Source of the DNA: Actinomadura hibisca NBRC 15177
Lineage (GTDB): Bacteria > Actinomycetota > Actinomycetes > Streptosporangiales > Streptosporangiaceae
Length of the DNA: 64,000 nt
NCBI RefSeq assembly: GCF_001552635.1
Contig: NZ_BCRO01000022.1
Span: 62,001-126,000 of the forward strand
Reading direction: 5' to 3'
Part shown: positions 51,627-60,767 of the stretch, piece after piece
How the letters are laid out: each line of letters begins with the position of its first letter
Position numbering within the stretch: position 1 is the first letter of the stretch
Made by a program: the position numbers and the translations under genes
The notes under the pieces: generated by a model
Told to the model about the DNA's origin: nothing
Database searches by the model: none
What the model saw: only the letters and a program-made list of their open reading frames with translations

Positions 51627-53594
51627 TCACCTCGGGGCGATGACGCACGGCCCGCCGCCGCACACGTCCACGACCTGCCCGCCGGTCTTCAGGAAGTGCG
51701 CGGCCTGCGCGCGGGCGAGGGGGTTGCGAACGGTGCTGTCGTGGGGGCTGGGGTCGGGGTGCGGCGGGACGTTGCCGGGCGGCGCGGCGGGGCTGCCGCT
51801 GTCCCACATGACCAGCGCGGACCCGGTGTAGGGAAAGCTCGGGATGGCGGGGATGCCCCACAGTGGCGTCACGTCGGCGCTGCGTCCGGGCCGCAGGGCG
51901 GGCTGCTTGACGGGGATGCCGAGGCTGCGGGCCTCGACCTCGGTCGTGACGTTGGAGACGGCGTCGTCGCCGAACGCCTCGTGCAGCAGCACCCGGTGGG
52001 CGGGCGTGCCCGGCAGCGGGTCCTTGACCAGGTGCGCGGCGTACCCGTTGGCCTCGCCGCGGTCCCAGAGCATCTGCATCAGCGCGAACCCGACCTGCTG
52101 CTCGGCCTTGTCGGGGTAGGGCAGGTCGATGACCTGCTGAACGGAGGCGAAGGAGGAGCTGCGGTTGAGCAACGTCGAGAAGCCCATGCCGGGGACGCTC
52201 AGGACCGAGGTGGTGAAGTCCTGGGCGAGCGCGGTGAGGGCGGCGCCCTGGATGCCGCCGTGGCTGACGCCCGCGTAGGTGAGCTTGGCCTTGGGGTCCA
52301 GGACGGGGCCGAGCGCCTGCCGCGCGCCCTTGTCGTGGATCATCCAGCGGCCGAGGAAGAGGGTGTTGAGGTAGGACTGCTGCATGCGGTCGGGGACGAG
52401 CCGGAAGTTGCTGAGGTCGGCCAGCAGCGCGAGGTAGGGCTTGTCGGGGCCGGAGATGCCCATCCAGTTGGTGGCGCAGAGCATGAGGTTGTGCTCGGCG
52501 GAGAAGGCGGTGGAAGCGTCGGAGTCGACGACGCTGTAGTCACCGAACAGGCCGTGGCCGTAGAGGACGGGGCGCGCGGGGGTCTTGAGGGCGGTGCGCG
52601 GCACGTTGCACTGGAACGGGGCGTGGTAGGTGCGCCACGTAGGTGCGGTCGGCGGGTCGTAGGGGCCGGGCTTGTCCTTGGCGTAGGTGAGCTTGGTGCC
52701 GGTGGGGTCGAGGAAGCTGGGCACCTCGATGAGGCCCTGGACGCGCTTGGCGATGCGGGGGTCGTCGCCGCCGTCCTTGACGGAGGTGATGCGGACCTTG
52801 GGGGCCTTGGCGCCGAGCTGCTTGAAGGCGGTGTCGCGCATGGCGACGGCGCGGCCGGTGAGGCTGCGGGCGGAGGCGGTGGTGAAGTCCCAGGCGAGGT
52901 TGAGGCCGCCGGTGGGGACGCCGACGCGGCGGAGGTCCTGCAACGTGGTCTGGAGGGCCTGCCAGCGGGGCTTGAGACGCTTATCCGTCGGAGCAGCGGG
53001 CTTGGCGAGCGCGGTGAAGACTTCCCCGGCCGGGATGGCCTTGCCCTGGGCGTCGCGCAGCCCGCGAACGGCGACGAGGTAGCGAGCCCCTTCGTCCAGC
53101 CGAACAGCAGGCCGGACGATCAACGTCCGGTGCTGCGGGTCCTGGGCGTCGAGCTCGGTCCAGTAGGGCTGGCGCTTGCCGGTGCGGGCGTTGACCAAGG
53201 CCAATGGAGCATCAGCACGCAACGAGCGGCCGATGTCGGTGCTCGGAGCGAGACCGGACCGCGCGGGGTCGAGCCCAGGGACACGGATCAGGATCGGAGT
53301 CCCCGGCGAGAAACCGTCGTTGCGGTTGAACTCAGCCGGATCGATCCCCTTGCCGAACAGGTTGCGGGGCATCGCGCCGGGCTTGAAGGCGACGCGCCGC
53401 CCGGTGACGGTGGAGGCGTCCTTGACCGTGTACCAGTCGTTGGGGAACGGGACGAGACAACCGGCGGGGTCGATGGGATCGCACCCCTGCGCGGCCTGCT
53501 GAGCGGCGACGTCCAGTGCCCCGCCCGCCTGCGCCGGAACCGCGGGCAGCAGCGCCGCCAGCAACACGCCGGTCATGATCGTCATTCGCCGCAC
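51627..53594 (-). CDS. Large secreted serine hydrolase of alpha/beta type
   Basis: About 655 residues. Signal peptide MRRMTIMTGVLLAALLPAVP ending A-Q-A. No known domain name, but YGHGLFGDYSVVDSD, AGVSHGGIQGAALTALA (G-x-S-x-G) and LLHEAFGDDAVSN read like an alpha/beta-hydrolase core with nucleophile Ser and an acidic residue. The family is found in actinomycetes and myxobacteria without assigned substrate. Start GTG at 53594 gives a basic n-region; ATG 53585 and TTG 53612 are alternatives. Confidence 0.75.
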   Translation of the reverse strand: MRRMTIMTGVLLAALLPAVPAQAGGALDVAAQQAAQGCDPIDPAGCLVPFPNDWYTVKDASTVTGRRVAFKPGAMPRNLFGKGIDPAEFNRNDGFSPGTPILIRVPGLDPARSGLAPSTDIGRSLRADAPLALVNARTGKRQPYWTELDAQDPQHRTLIVRPAVRLDEGARYLVAVRGLRDAQGKAIPAGEVFTALAKPAAPTDKRLKPRWQALQTTLQDLRRVGVPTGGLNLAWDFTTASARSLTGRAVAMRDTAFKQLGAKAPKVRITSVKDGGDDPRIAKRVQGLIEVPSFLDPTGTKLTYAKDKPGPYDPPTAPTWRTYHAPFQCNVPRTALKTPARPVLYGHGLFGDYSVVDSDASTAFSAEHNLMLCATNWMGISGPDKPYLALLADLSNFRLVPDRMQQSYLNTLFLGRWMIHDKGARQALGPVLDPKAKLTYAGVSHGGIQGAALTALAQDFTTSVLSVPGMGFSTLLNRSSSFASVQQVIDLPYPDKAEQQVGFALMQMLWDRGEANGYAAHLVKDPLPGTPAHRVLLHEAFGDDAVSNVTTEVEARSLGIPVKQPALRPGRSADVTPLWGIPAIPSFPYTGSALVMWDSGSPAAPPGNVPPHPDPSPHDSTVRNPLARAQAAHFLKTGGQVVDVCGGGPCVIAPR

Positions 53595-53656
53595 CGGCGC
53601 CACCCCGCCCAAACATGAATCCCGCTCAGAACAGGGTGATCTTAGCCATGGATCAC

Positions 53657-55168
53657 TTACTTGTCAGCAGGCACTTTCGGCGCTCCACCGGGCGCGACGA
53701 CGGGCAGTCCCGCCGGGGCTCCATGCTCGATGAGCCGCCACAGGGCGTCGGTGTCGAGATGGTCGGCGACCAGGTCGCCGAGGGTGTCCATCGTGGCTTC
53801 GCGGAGGGCGGCGAAGGAGACATCCGGGGCAGGGGTGAAGTCGCGTCCGGCGGCGTGGGCGACGTCGGCGAGGAAGGCGCGGCGGAAGCCGTCGTTCTCC
53901 ATCGCGCCGTGCCAGGTGGTGCCCCAGACGGAGCCTTGGCGGCAACCATCAAGAAAGGGCTCGCCGCCGTCGACGGTCACGACACCGTGATGGATCTCGT
54001 AAGCGGCGACAGCCTGCCCATAAGCAGCGCCCTCAGGCCGCCCAAGGACCTTGTCCTTGGCGAACTCGACACGAGTGGGCAGCAACCCAAGTCCGGAAAC
54101 GACACCCGCCCCGGACTCCACCTCGTCCCAAATCTCTTCACCGAGCATCTGGTAACCGCCACAGATACCGAGCACAGGCCGCCCGTCCCGGGCCCGCCGA
54201 AGGACCTCATCGGCCATGCCACGCTCGCGCAACCACTTCAGATCGTTGACAGTGGCCCGACTACCAGGCAGGACAACGAGATCAGCGTCCACCAGATCCC
54301 CGGGACTGGCGGCATAACGAACAACGACCCCGGGCTCACAATTGAGCGCGTCCAGGTCAGTGAAGTTAGAAATGCGAGGAAACCGCACGACCGCGACACG
54401 CAAGGTCTCGTTGCCATACGGAGCCTGGGCATCAGGCCGAGGCCCGTCAAGCGCGAGCGTGTCTTCAGAATCGAGGTAGAGCCCCAACGTCCATGGCAGC
54501 ACTCCCAGCGTGGGCCGCCCCGTCAACGCCTTCAACTGCTCAAGCCCCGGAGCCAGCAACTCACTAGCGCCCCGGAACTTGTTGATAACGAACCCGGCGA
54601 TGAGCGCCTGGTCTTCCGGCTCCAGCAGCCCGACCGTCCCGTACAGGGAGGCGAAGACCCCACCCCGGTCGATGTCGCCGACCACGATCACCGGCAGGTT
54701 CGCGGCCCGCGCGAGCCCCATGTTGACGATGTCCCCGGCGCGCAGGTTGATCTCGGCGGGACTACCGGCGCCCTCGCACACCACCACGTCATGCGAGGCG
54801 CGCAACTCGGCCAGGCTCTCCCCCACAACCTGCCGCAACCGCTCCTTGTGCGCGCCGTACTGAAGAGCGTCCACCTCAGCAACAGGACGGCCCAGAACAA
54901 CAACCTGACTACGCCGATCACTGCCAGGCTTGAGCAGCACCGGGTTCATGATGGCCCGTGGCTCGACCCCCGCGGCCTGCGCCTGCATGTACTGGGCGCG
55001 CCCGATCTCGGCACCGTCGGCCGTGACCATGGAGTTGAGCGACATGTTCTGCGCCTTGAAAGGAGCAACCTTCACCCCCTGCCGCGCGAGCCAGCGGCAA
55101 ATCCCAGCCGTCAGGACACTCTTGCCCGCGTCAGAGGTAGTGCCGGCCACCAGAAGCGCACCGCTCAT
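53657..55168 (-). CDS. cobQ: Cobyric acid synthase
   Basis: 503 residues. Amidates the b, d, e and g side chains of adenosylcobyrinic a,c-diamide. N-terminal P-loop [19 protein letters not shown], then [16 protein letters not shown]. The glutamine amidotransferase domain has Cys in [16 protein letters not shown] and His in [15 protein letters not shown] at 55168 overlaps the TGA of cbiB (ATGA) with AGGTGGAG upstream. Base composition in the 5' part is slightly less GC-rich than its neighbours, with several CAA/AAC codons. Confidence 0.95.
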   Translation of the reverse strand: MSGALLVAGTTSDAGKSVLTAGICRWLARQGVKVAPFKAQNMSLNSMVTADGAEIGRAQYMQAQAAGVEPRAIMNPVLLKPGSDRRSQVVVLGRPVAEVDALQYGAHKERLRQVVGESLAELRASHDVVVCEGAGSPAEINLRAGDIVNMGLARAANLPVIVVGDIDRGGVFASLYGTVGLLEPEDQALIAGFVINKFRGASELLAPGLEQLKALTGRPTLGVLPWTLGLYLDSEDTLALDGPRPDAQAPYGNETLRVAVVRFPRISNFTDLDALNCEPGVVVRYAASPGDLVDADLVVLPGSRATVNDLKWLRERGMADEVLRRARDGRPVLGICGGYQMLGEEIWDEVESGAGVVSGLGLLPTRVEFAKDKVLGRPEGAAYGQAVAAYEIHHGVVTVDGGEPFLDGCRQGSVWGTTWHGAMENDGFRRAFLADVAHAAGRDFTPAPDVSFAALREATMDTLGDLVADHLDTDALWRLIEHGAPAGLPVVAPGGAPKVPADK

Positions 55169-56091
55169 CGTCTCCACCTAGCCACCAGAGCAGCCGCAAC
55201 CGCCGCACTTGCCGTCACCATCGCCGACAGCCGCACAGCACGCCGAATGTCGGCAACCTGCGGCGACCGCCCGTCCCCCAACTCAGGCCGCCGCTCAACG
55301 CGCCCGCCATACGAGTTACTGCCACCCAGCCGAACACCCAGGGCCCCGGCAAAAGCGGCCTCGCACCGCCCCGCGTTAGGACTGGGATGAGAACCCCCAT
55401 CCCGCCGCAACACCCGCCAGGCACCCGCCCTATCAGCCGCGCAGGCAATCACGAGTACCCCGGTCACCCGAGCCGGAACCCAGTTAGCAAGGTCATCGAG
55501 CCGAGCCGAGGCCCACCCAAAGTTCTCATAACGCGGATTCCGATAGCCGACCATCGCGTCCAACGTGTTCACAGCCCGATAAGCAAGCAGCCCCGGCACC
55601 CCCGCAACAGCCCCCCACACCAACGGAGCAATAGAGGCGTCCGACGTATTCTCCGCCACCGACTCGGTAGTGGCCCGCGCCAAGGCGTCAGCGTCCAACC
55701 CAGCCGGATCACGAGCGCACAGATGAGACAACCGCGCCCGCGCAGCGTCCAACTCCCCCGCTTCAAGCGCCTGGGCCATCAACCGCCCCTCACGCCCCAG
55801 CGAAGTGCCCCCAAGCACAGCCCACGTGGCAAGCGCCGTAACCCCAACCCTGGCAACAGGCCCCCGAACAGCCCGCTCAGCAGCCCACCCCAAAGTCCCA
55901 ACGCCACTCACCAACAAAGCCGTGAAAACAACCCCACGCCCCCGAGAGTCGGCATAAACACGACGCTCCAACGCCCCAGCAACCCGCCCAAAAGCAGCCA
56001 CAGGATGCCCCCGACGCGGATCAGCGAAGACAACATCCAGGGCAACACCGAGCAGCAGCCCAGCGGCCCGGCCGTCAGTCGAGGCGCGCAT
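55165..56091 (-). CDS. cbiB: Adenosylcobinamide-phosphate synthase (CbiB/CobD)
   Basis: 308 residues, membrane enzyme that attaches the aminopropanol arm to cobyric acid. Shows [21 protein letters not shown], then [40 protein letters not shown] and [13 protein letters not shown], the CbiB signatures, with about four TM segments. ATG at 56091 lies 17 bp inside the end of the phosphotransferase gene. Followed directly by cobQ. No riboswitch is visible upstream of this group. Confidence 0.94.
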   Translation of the reverse strand: MRASTDGRAAGLLLGVALDVVFADPRRGHPVAAFGRVAGALERRVYADSRGRGVVFTALLVSGVGTLGWAAERAVRGPVARVGVTALATWAVLGGTSLGREGRLMAQALEAGELDAARARLSHLCARDPAGLDADALARATTESVAENTSDASIAPLVWGAVAGVPGLLAYRAVNTLDAMVGYRNPRYENFGWASARLDDLANWVPARVTGVLVIACAADRAGAWRVLRRDGGSHPSPNAGRCEAAFAGALGVRLGGSNSYGGRVERRPELGDGRSPQVADIRRAVRLSAMVTASAAVAAALVARWRR

Positions 56092-56863
56092 CGAGCTCGT
56101 CCCAGTGCCGTTCGAGCCAGTCCTGAGCACGCCGGATACGGGGCCCGGCTCCCCCGTGCCAGATGCGGGCCCACCCGCCCCCCAGCCGCTCAGCACGCGA
56201 CCGCATCGCCTTGTAAGAGCGATCGAACCGGACCCGGGCCGCCGGAAGGACCTCACGCCGAGCGTCACGATCCAGCCCGTAGGCGTCGCAGAACAACCGC
56301 ATCCGCCGCCCAACGTCGGCCCCGTACAGGAGCCCGTCACGATCGGCCGGATCAGCGATAGGCGCCCAGTGCCGCAACGTAGTCACAACGTCGTACAGCC
56401 GCGTCGTAGGCCGAGCAAGATCAAAGTCGATCAACGCAACCGGCATCCCACCTCGAAAAACAACGTTCTCAGGCGTGACGTCACAGTGCCCGATCAACTC
56501 AGGCGGACCGTCGAGATTAGAAGCCTCGCTGTCCCAGGGCGCATCAGCAGGCGGCTCATAAGTAGAGACGGCATCGTGATACCGCCGCACCAACCGAGCA
56601 ACGCCTTCTAACGCATCGTCGGTAACGGCATACCCAGGCATAGGCCGATGCGGCGTCTCCCCCGCAACCCACGACAGGATCTCACGCCCGCGATCATCAA
56701 TCCCCAGCACCCGGGGAGCCCCATCGAACCCGACCCGTTCCAGGTGCCGGAGCAGCCCGTGCACGGCGGGAGTGTGGTCCCGAACGGGCCTCCGCACCGT
56801 GTCGCCGACCCGCACGACCCCCTCCGTGACATCCCCGCCGGAGAGCGGCACTTCTACGTTCAC
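56075..56863 (-). CDS. Aminoglycoside-phosphotransferase-family kinase
   Basis: 262 residues from a GTG at 56863 (another GTG at 56869). Kinase-like fold: catalytic loop ELIGHCDVTPENVVF (HxD...N) and metal Asp in ALIDFDLARP. The nucleotide-binding N-lobe is short: VRRPVRDHTPAVHGLLRHLE. APH-type enzymes phosphorylate small molecules; the substrate is unknown. It is first in a unit with cbiB and cobQ and overlaps cbiB, which hints at a cobalamin-related substrate, but this is only positional. Confidence 0.85.
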   Translation of the reverse strand: MNVEVPLSGGDVTEGVVRVGDTVRRPVRDHTPAVHGLLRHLERVGFDGAPRVLGIDDRGREILSWVAGETPHRPMPGYAVTDDALEGVARLVRRYHDAVSTYEPPADAPWDSEASNLDGPPELIGHCDVTPENVVFRGGMPVALIDFDLARPTTRLYDVVTTLRHWAPIADPADRDGLLYGADVGRRMRLFCDAYGLDRDARREVLPAARVRFDRSYKAMRSRAERLGGGWARIWHGGAGPRIRRAQDWLERHWDELDARLD

Positions 56864-56952
56864 GCCCACAGCCCTAGACGATATGGCCTCTAGCCGACCG
56901 CCCCGACCGCATCCGGTCAACCGCCCGCCCCATTGCGGACTTCCGGATACCG

Positions 56953-57189
56953 GTGAGCCAACCCACGGACACCGGCTACGGTGAGCGCGTGACCGGTCAC
57001 CGCTTGGAGCTGTCCCGGACACGCGACGGCATCTACCTCGTGCACGCCGCGGACGGACGGCTGCTGGGCTCGTTCTACGCCGAATCGGACGGCTGGTGGA
57101 CGGCGTTCCCGGCCAACGGCGTGCAACGCCGCCTGTACGAACCGTGCGCCGACCCAGCCAAGATCGCCCGCCGCCTCTTCGCCCGCTGA
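56953..57189 (+). CDS. Hypothetical protein, 78 aa
   Basis: Small beta-rich soluble protein: GHRLELSRTRDGIYLVHAAD, then FYAESDGWWTAFPANGVQRR. A GTG at 56989 is an alternative start that would remove 12 residues. No family recognised. It is divergent from the phosphotransferase and about 75 bp before the tRNA. Confidence 0.6.
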   Translation: MSQPTDTGYGERVTGHRLELSRTRDGIYLVHAADGRLLGSFYAESDGWWTAFPANGVQRRLYEPCADPAKIARRLFAR

Positions 57190-57262
57190 CCTGCGGAGCC
57201 ACGCCACGCCGATACGCCCGTGCGAAGACCGCCGACCGCGCTCTACACTCATGACCCAATAG

Positions 57263-57339
57263 GCGCCCGTAGCTCAGTTGGATAGAGCGTCGGACTTCTA
57301 ATCCGAGGGTCGCGGGTTCGAATCCTGCCGGGCGCGCCA
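57263..57339 (+). tRNA. tRNA-Arg (anticodon TCT)
   Basis: Acceptor arm GCGCCCG (57263-57269) pairs with CGGGCGC (57329-57335), followed by discriminator G and an encoded CCA. The D-arm region TAGCTCAGTTGGATAGAGC, anticodon loop with CTTCTAA (anticodon TCT) and T-arm GGGTTCGAATCC are all standard. It reads AGA codons. A terminator hairpin follows. Confidence 0.97.
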
Positions 57340-57349
57340 CGTCTGACCA

Positions 57350-57378
57350 GGGCATTCGCGAACACACCGCGAACGCCC
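57350..57378 (+). terminator. tRNA terminator hairpin
   Basis: GGGC-a-TTCGCG pairs with CGCGAA-c-GCCC across a 7-nt loop, 10 bp after the tRNA CCA. Confidence 0.65.
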
Positions 57379-57735
57379 AGCGCCGCGTTCCCCCTTCGCC
57401 CATATGGCCGCTCGGCGGCCCGCCGACGTTTGTGGACATCCCCGCGCTGGCGGACGCACTCGCGGAACTTCCGGGGTTCCAGACGCTCGCCCCGTCGGAG
57501 TCGAACGGTCCGTTCCCCGCCGTGGGCCAACAGACGACATCGAGTACTGACAGCCCGCCAACCTCGGTGAAGCGCTTTTCAACCACCGGGACTGACGCCG
57601 CCGGAACCCGGCCGTCCCACTGCCCTCTCCTGACGCCGCACGACAGCGCCTAAGCTTCATGCCTTCATTGCCGCGCTTTGGCCGGACTTGGGAACAGCGG
57701 ATGGTGAGCTGAAAAGGGAAAGAAGGGAAAGGGCG
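57379..57735. other. Intergenic stretch without a clear gene
   Basis: About 360 bp between the tRNA terminator and the lipoprotein gene. Short open frames exist (one from an ATG at 57432), but none has a ribosome site or a recognisable domain. Composition becomes more AT-rich just before the lipoprotein start, consistent with a promoter. I see no repeat or integrase. Confidence 0.5.
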
Positions 57736-58179
57736 ATGAATGTCAAGAAAACGCATACCGTCATATGGTCGTTGTCGTTGTCGCTCGCCGTCCTGGCGGG
57801 TTGTGGTGGAGTGACGCAGAACCGGGCCACTCCGGCGGCCGCCACCTCACCGGCCGCACCGGCGCCGACCGCCACCCGGACCGTCACCGCGAAACCCACG
57901 CCGACCGTCACCAAGACCATCGAGAAGCACATCTACCGCGACCGTGAACTCCCCGAGGTCCCTTCCGGGTCGTTCGTGGACGACTATGAGAACGCCGGTA
58001 TCCGGGCGCCTTCCGGCTGGGCCTTCCAGACCGCCGAGGAGGTCTGCACCACATGGCTGTCCGGGCGTTCCAGGAGCAGTACCGACTCGATCCTCCTCGA
58101 CGGCGGGATCTACGCCAACCATCTGCGTTCTTTCAGCGACATCATCGAGACGTGGTTCTGCCCCGGCGCCCAACCCTGA
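57736..58179 (+). CDS. Small lipoprotein, 147 aa
   Basis: Signal peptide MNVKKTHTVIWSLSLSLAVL with lipobox LAGC. A Thr/Ala/Pro-rich spacer (TATRTVTAKPTPTVTKT) precedes a C-terminal domain of about 70 residues with two Cys (EEVCTTWL, ETWFCPG) that may form a disulphide. GAAGGGAAAGGG precedes the ATG at 57736. No family recognised. Probably anchored on the outer face of the membrane. Confidence 0.8.
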   Translation: MNVKKTHTVIWSLSLSLAVLAGCGGVTQNRATPAAATSPAAPAPTATRTVTAKPTPTVTKTIEKHIYRDRELPEVPSGSFVDDYENAGIRAPSGWAFQTAEEVCTTWLSGRSRSSTDSILLDGGIYANHLRSFSDIIETWFCPGAQP

Positions 58180-58261
58180 TGCGGTCGTGCACGACACATT
58201 CGGGCCCTGCTCCGGCTCCGGTTACGCTCTGACGTCCGGTTTGGTCGCGTGTGGGGGATGG

Positions 58262-58894
58262 ATGTCGGTCGTCGGGTCCGCCGTGCTGCGCGGTGGCGTG
58301 GTGTTCGGCGTGGCCGTGCTCGGGTTCGCGTTCGCGGCGGCCGGTTACCTCTGGTGGGACACGAGCGGTGCGGCGCTGATCCTTGTTCCTGGGCTGATCG
58401 TTGCGCTGGTCGCGTTGGGGTGGTTGTACAGGTCGCGGCGGCCGCTTCGGTTCAAGGGTGTGCCGCTGGCCTTCGGCGTCCTGGCGCTGTTCTGCCTCAA
58501 TCTCGTCGGTGTCGTGGCCGTGCGGGACATCGCGATGACGTGGGTCGGTGTCGATGCCGAAGCCGTCGTCGAGCGGGCCTGGACTACACAAAGCCGCAGC
58601 TCCGATATCCATCACTGCACGTTGCGCCTTTCTGATGGCACTCCCATTCCGCGTGAACTCGCCACCAACTGCGAAGGGTCCGAGCGCGGCGACACCATGC
58701 GGCTCGTCATCGACCCCCGCGGACGCTTCGCGCCGGTCGGCGGCTCCAAAGCGGACCTGTCCACGGTGGGCGAGAGCCGGGTGACGGCCGTTGCCGCGCT
58801 CGTGCTGCTGGGCTCGGTCGCGATCGGGAGTGTGCCCGACAAGCCCCGGCGCGCCGCCGGGTCGGTAGGACGGCCCCGTGCGGCGCGCCGCTGA
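58262..58894 (+). CDS. Hypothetical membrane protein, 210 aa
   Basis: Three N-terminal hydrophobic segments (GGVVFGVAVLGFAFAAAGYL, ALILVPGLIVALVALGWLY, VPLAFGVLALFCLNLVGVVA), an extracytoplasmic part with two Cys (SDIHHCTLRL, ELATNCEGS), and a last TM (VTAVAALVLLGSVAIG). Pattern resembles DUF3592-type proteins, but this is not certain. GGGGG precedes the ATG at 58262. Ends inside the shared terminator. Confidence 0.65.
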   Translation: MSVVGSAVLRGGVVFGVAVLGFAFAAAGYLWWDTSGAALILVPGLIVALVALGWLYRSRRPLRFKGVPLAFGVLALFCLNLVGVVAVRDIAMTWVGVDAEAVVERAWTTQSRSSDIHHCTLRLSDGTPIPRELATNCEGSERGDTMRLVIDPRGRFAPVGGSKADLSTVGESRVTAVAALVLLGSVAIGSVPDKPRRAAGSVGRPRAARR

Positions 58895-58930
58895 AGGGTC
58901 CGGGCAGCCGGTCGGCCGCCCGGACCCTTC
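58893..58930. terminator. Bidirectional terminator
   Basis: GAAGGGTCCGGGC (58893-58905) pairs perfectly over 13 bp with GCCCGGACCCTTC (58918-58930) across a 12-nt loop. It lies exactly between the convergent membrane protein and thioester-domain genes and overlaps the stop of the first. Confidence 0.85.
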
Positions 58931-58932
58931 CG

Positions 58933-60576
58933 TCACTTCACCTGGCCGGGGATGCGGCCGTAGGTGTTCGTCATCCGCACCGCGTGGGTGGTGTCCTCGG
59001 TGACCGTCACGGTGCCGGGATCGATGCGCACCTTCTTGACGCGGACCTTGCGGTTCTTGCCACGGTCGGGCTCGGTGACCGTGCAGGTCGTCCCGGTCGG
59101 CAGGCCGCTGATCCTGGCCACCGGGTAGGTCCCCCGCCGCTTCTTGGCCGACAGGTTGTACTCGCGGACGAGCTTGCCGCCCGACGGATAGGCGCAGCTC
59201 ACCTTGATGGTGACGCGCCCCTGCCGTCCGGCGCCGGTACCGGCGATCGTCTTGGTGACCTGCAACCCGCCGGTCGCCCGGTCGTAGGTGTCGGTGACCC
59301 GGACCGTGACCGTCCCGTCGGTCGGGATGGTGACCCGTTGCGGGGTGATGACGACCGACCTGACCTTCACACGGCCGTTGTCGCCCGCCGACGTTTCTTC
59401 GACGGTGCACACGCTTCCGGTTGGTATCCCTCCGATCCGCAAGGAGTGGCGGCCTCCCGATGCTCCCGCCTTGAGCGTGCGCGTGTAGCGGGTCACCTTG
59501 CCTTGCGGGTCGGTGCAAGTGACCCTGAGAGTGACCTGACCCTGGAGTCCTGCGCCGCTTCCCTGCACGGACTTCTGGATGACGAGGCTCCCGGCGTCGT
59601 AGCGGGTGATGCGCGCGCCCGCGCGTGCGGTCAGCTGCTGCGTTTTCGCCAGGATGAGTTTCTGCGCGGTGTCCATGCCCGGATTGGTGCCGTCGTAGAG
59701 ATAGACCGCGCTTTCGCCGATTTCAACGGTCCGGTTGAGCACGAAGCCCTGCGGATCGGTCTCGGAGCTGCTGCGCACCCACAGCCGGTCGCCGGGGCGG
59801 ACGGTGTCCCCCTCGGCCAGGCGCTTCTTGCCTTCGGCGTCGGCGAACACCTCGACGCCGCGCAGCTGGATCGTCGCCGGGCCGTCGCCGGAGACCGTGA
59901 ACGGCCCGACCAGGTCGCCGGTCGAGGGCGCGCGCATGGTGGTCGGCTTCACCGACAGCTCGGGCGTGGACGGTTCCTTGGCCGGTCCGTTCGCCAGCGC
60001 GTCGGCGACGATCTGCGACACCAGGCCGTAGTGCGGGTCGGACGGCGCGAGCACCAGCTTGTCGGTGAGGAACCAGATCGCCAGCTGCACCGCCGCGGCC
60101 CGGGTCCTGTCGTCGGCCGCGCCCGCCGGTTCGTTGGTGGTCGGGAAGTAGTTGTGCAGGATGTAGCCGACGTATCCGAGGTTGGGCACGTGCGAGCTGT
60201 TCCAGTCGCCGAGCTTGTAGTTCACGCCTACCCGGGTGTCGGTGTTCAGGTCGATGCAGTACGCCTCGGCGGTCTTCCCGCTCGGGCCCTGGTCGGTGAT
60301 CACCATCGTTCCCGCGTAGGTGCTGCCGTGGGGCGTCGAGCCGGCGGGCAGCGAGGACGGGTAGCCGGTGAGCGGGTCCATGTCGTCAGGTCCGTCGTAG
60401 GCGCCGGTGACGGTGAGGCCCGAGCCCAGGCTGGTGATCTGCGCGTCGGTGAAGAAGCCCGGCGCGTCGCGCGGGCCGGTGGGGATGGCGGGGTCGGGTT
60501 CCGCCCGCGCGACGGGCGTGAGGCACACGACCATCGCCAGCAGGCCCGCCAGCAGCGCGGCGATCTTTGTTCGCAT
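58933..60576 (-). CDS. Secreted thioester-domain (TED) protein with DUF5979-type repeats
   Basis: 547 residues. Signal peptide MRTKIAALLAGLLAMVVCLT to about residue 25 (ARA). The thioester domain (about 55-190) has Cys107 in EAYCIDLNTD and Gln164 in AAVQLAIWFL, the pair that forms the internal Cys-Gln thioester in Gram-positive adhesins. Two repeats follow (about 330-440 and 440-545), each with a GxGxQGxVT and IPTGS/TVCTVEE-like pattern. No LPxTG motif or C-terminal TM is present (it ends NTYGRIPGQVK). Probable surface or secreted covalent adhesin. Confidence 0.85.
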   Translation of the reverse strand: MRTKIAALLAGLLAMVVCLTPVARAEPDPAIPTGPRDAPGFFTDAQITSLGSGLTVTGAYDGPDDMDPLTGYPSSLPAGSTPHGSTYAGTMVITDQGPSGKTAEAYCIDLNTDTRVGVNYKLGDWNSSHVPNLGYVGYILHNYFPTTNEPAGAADDRTRAAAVQLAIWFLTDKLVLAPSDPHYGLVSQIVADALANGPAKEPSTPELSVKPTTMRAPSTGDLVGPFTVSGDGPATIQLRGVEVFADAEGKKRLAEGDTVRPGDRLWVRSSSETDPQGFVLNRTVEIGESAVYLYDGTNPGMDTAQKLILAKTQQLTARAGARITRYDAGSLVIQKSVQGSGAGLQGQVTLRVTCTDPQGKVTRYTRTLKAGASGGRHSLRIGGIPTGSVCTVEETSAGDNGRVKVRSVVITPQRVTIPTDGTVTVRVTDTYDRATGGLQVTKTIAGTGAGRQGRVTIKVSCAYPSGGKLVREYNLSAKKRRGTYPVARISGLPTGTTCTVTEPDRGKNRKVRVKKVRIDPGTVTVTEDTTHAVRMTNTYGRIPGQVK

Positions 60577-60767
60577 GGTGAAGGGTTCTCCGATCGAATC
60601 ACGAGCCGATCCGGTCGGACTCGCCCTTACTCCCGTTCTGTCGAAATTGCCTTTCCCGTGCGCATGATCCGCCCAACGCCCCGAACGATCTCTTTAGACC
60701 GCAAAGCCGATTTCATGATCATTTTTAGGGCCGGTGGAATGTCGTAGGCGTCCGGCACAGTGTTCCC

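Noticed and set aside
57249..57530. Reading frame on the minus strand across the tRNA (..RIRTRDPRIRSPTLYPTELRAP..)
   Set aside because: This is the well-known spurious peptide produced by translating the complement of a tRNA gene.
57379..57735. Attachment site or integrated element beside tRNA-Arg
   Set aside because: No integrase gene, no repeat of the tRNA 3' end within the window and no shift in composition; the tRNA is followed by its own terminator.
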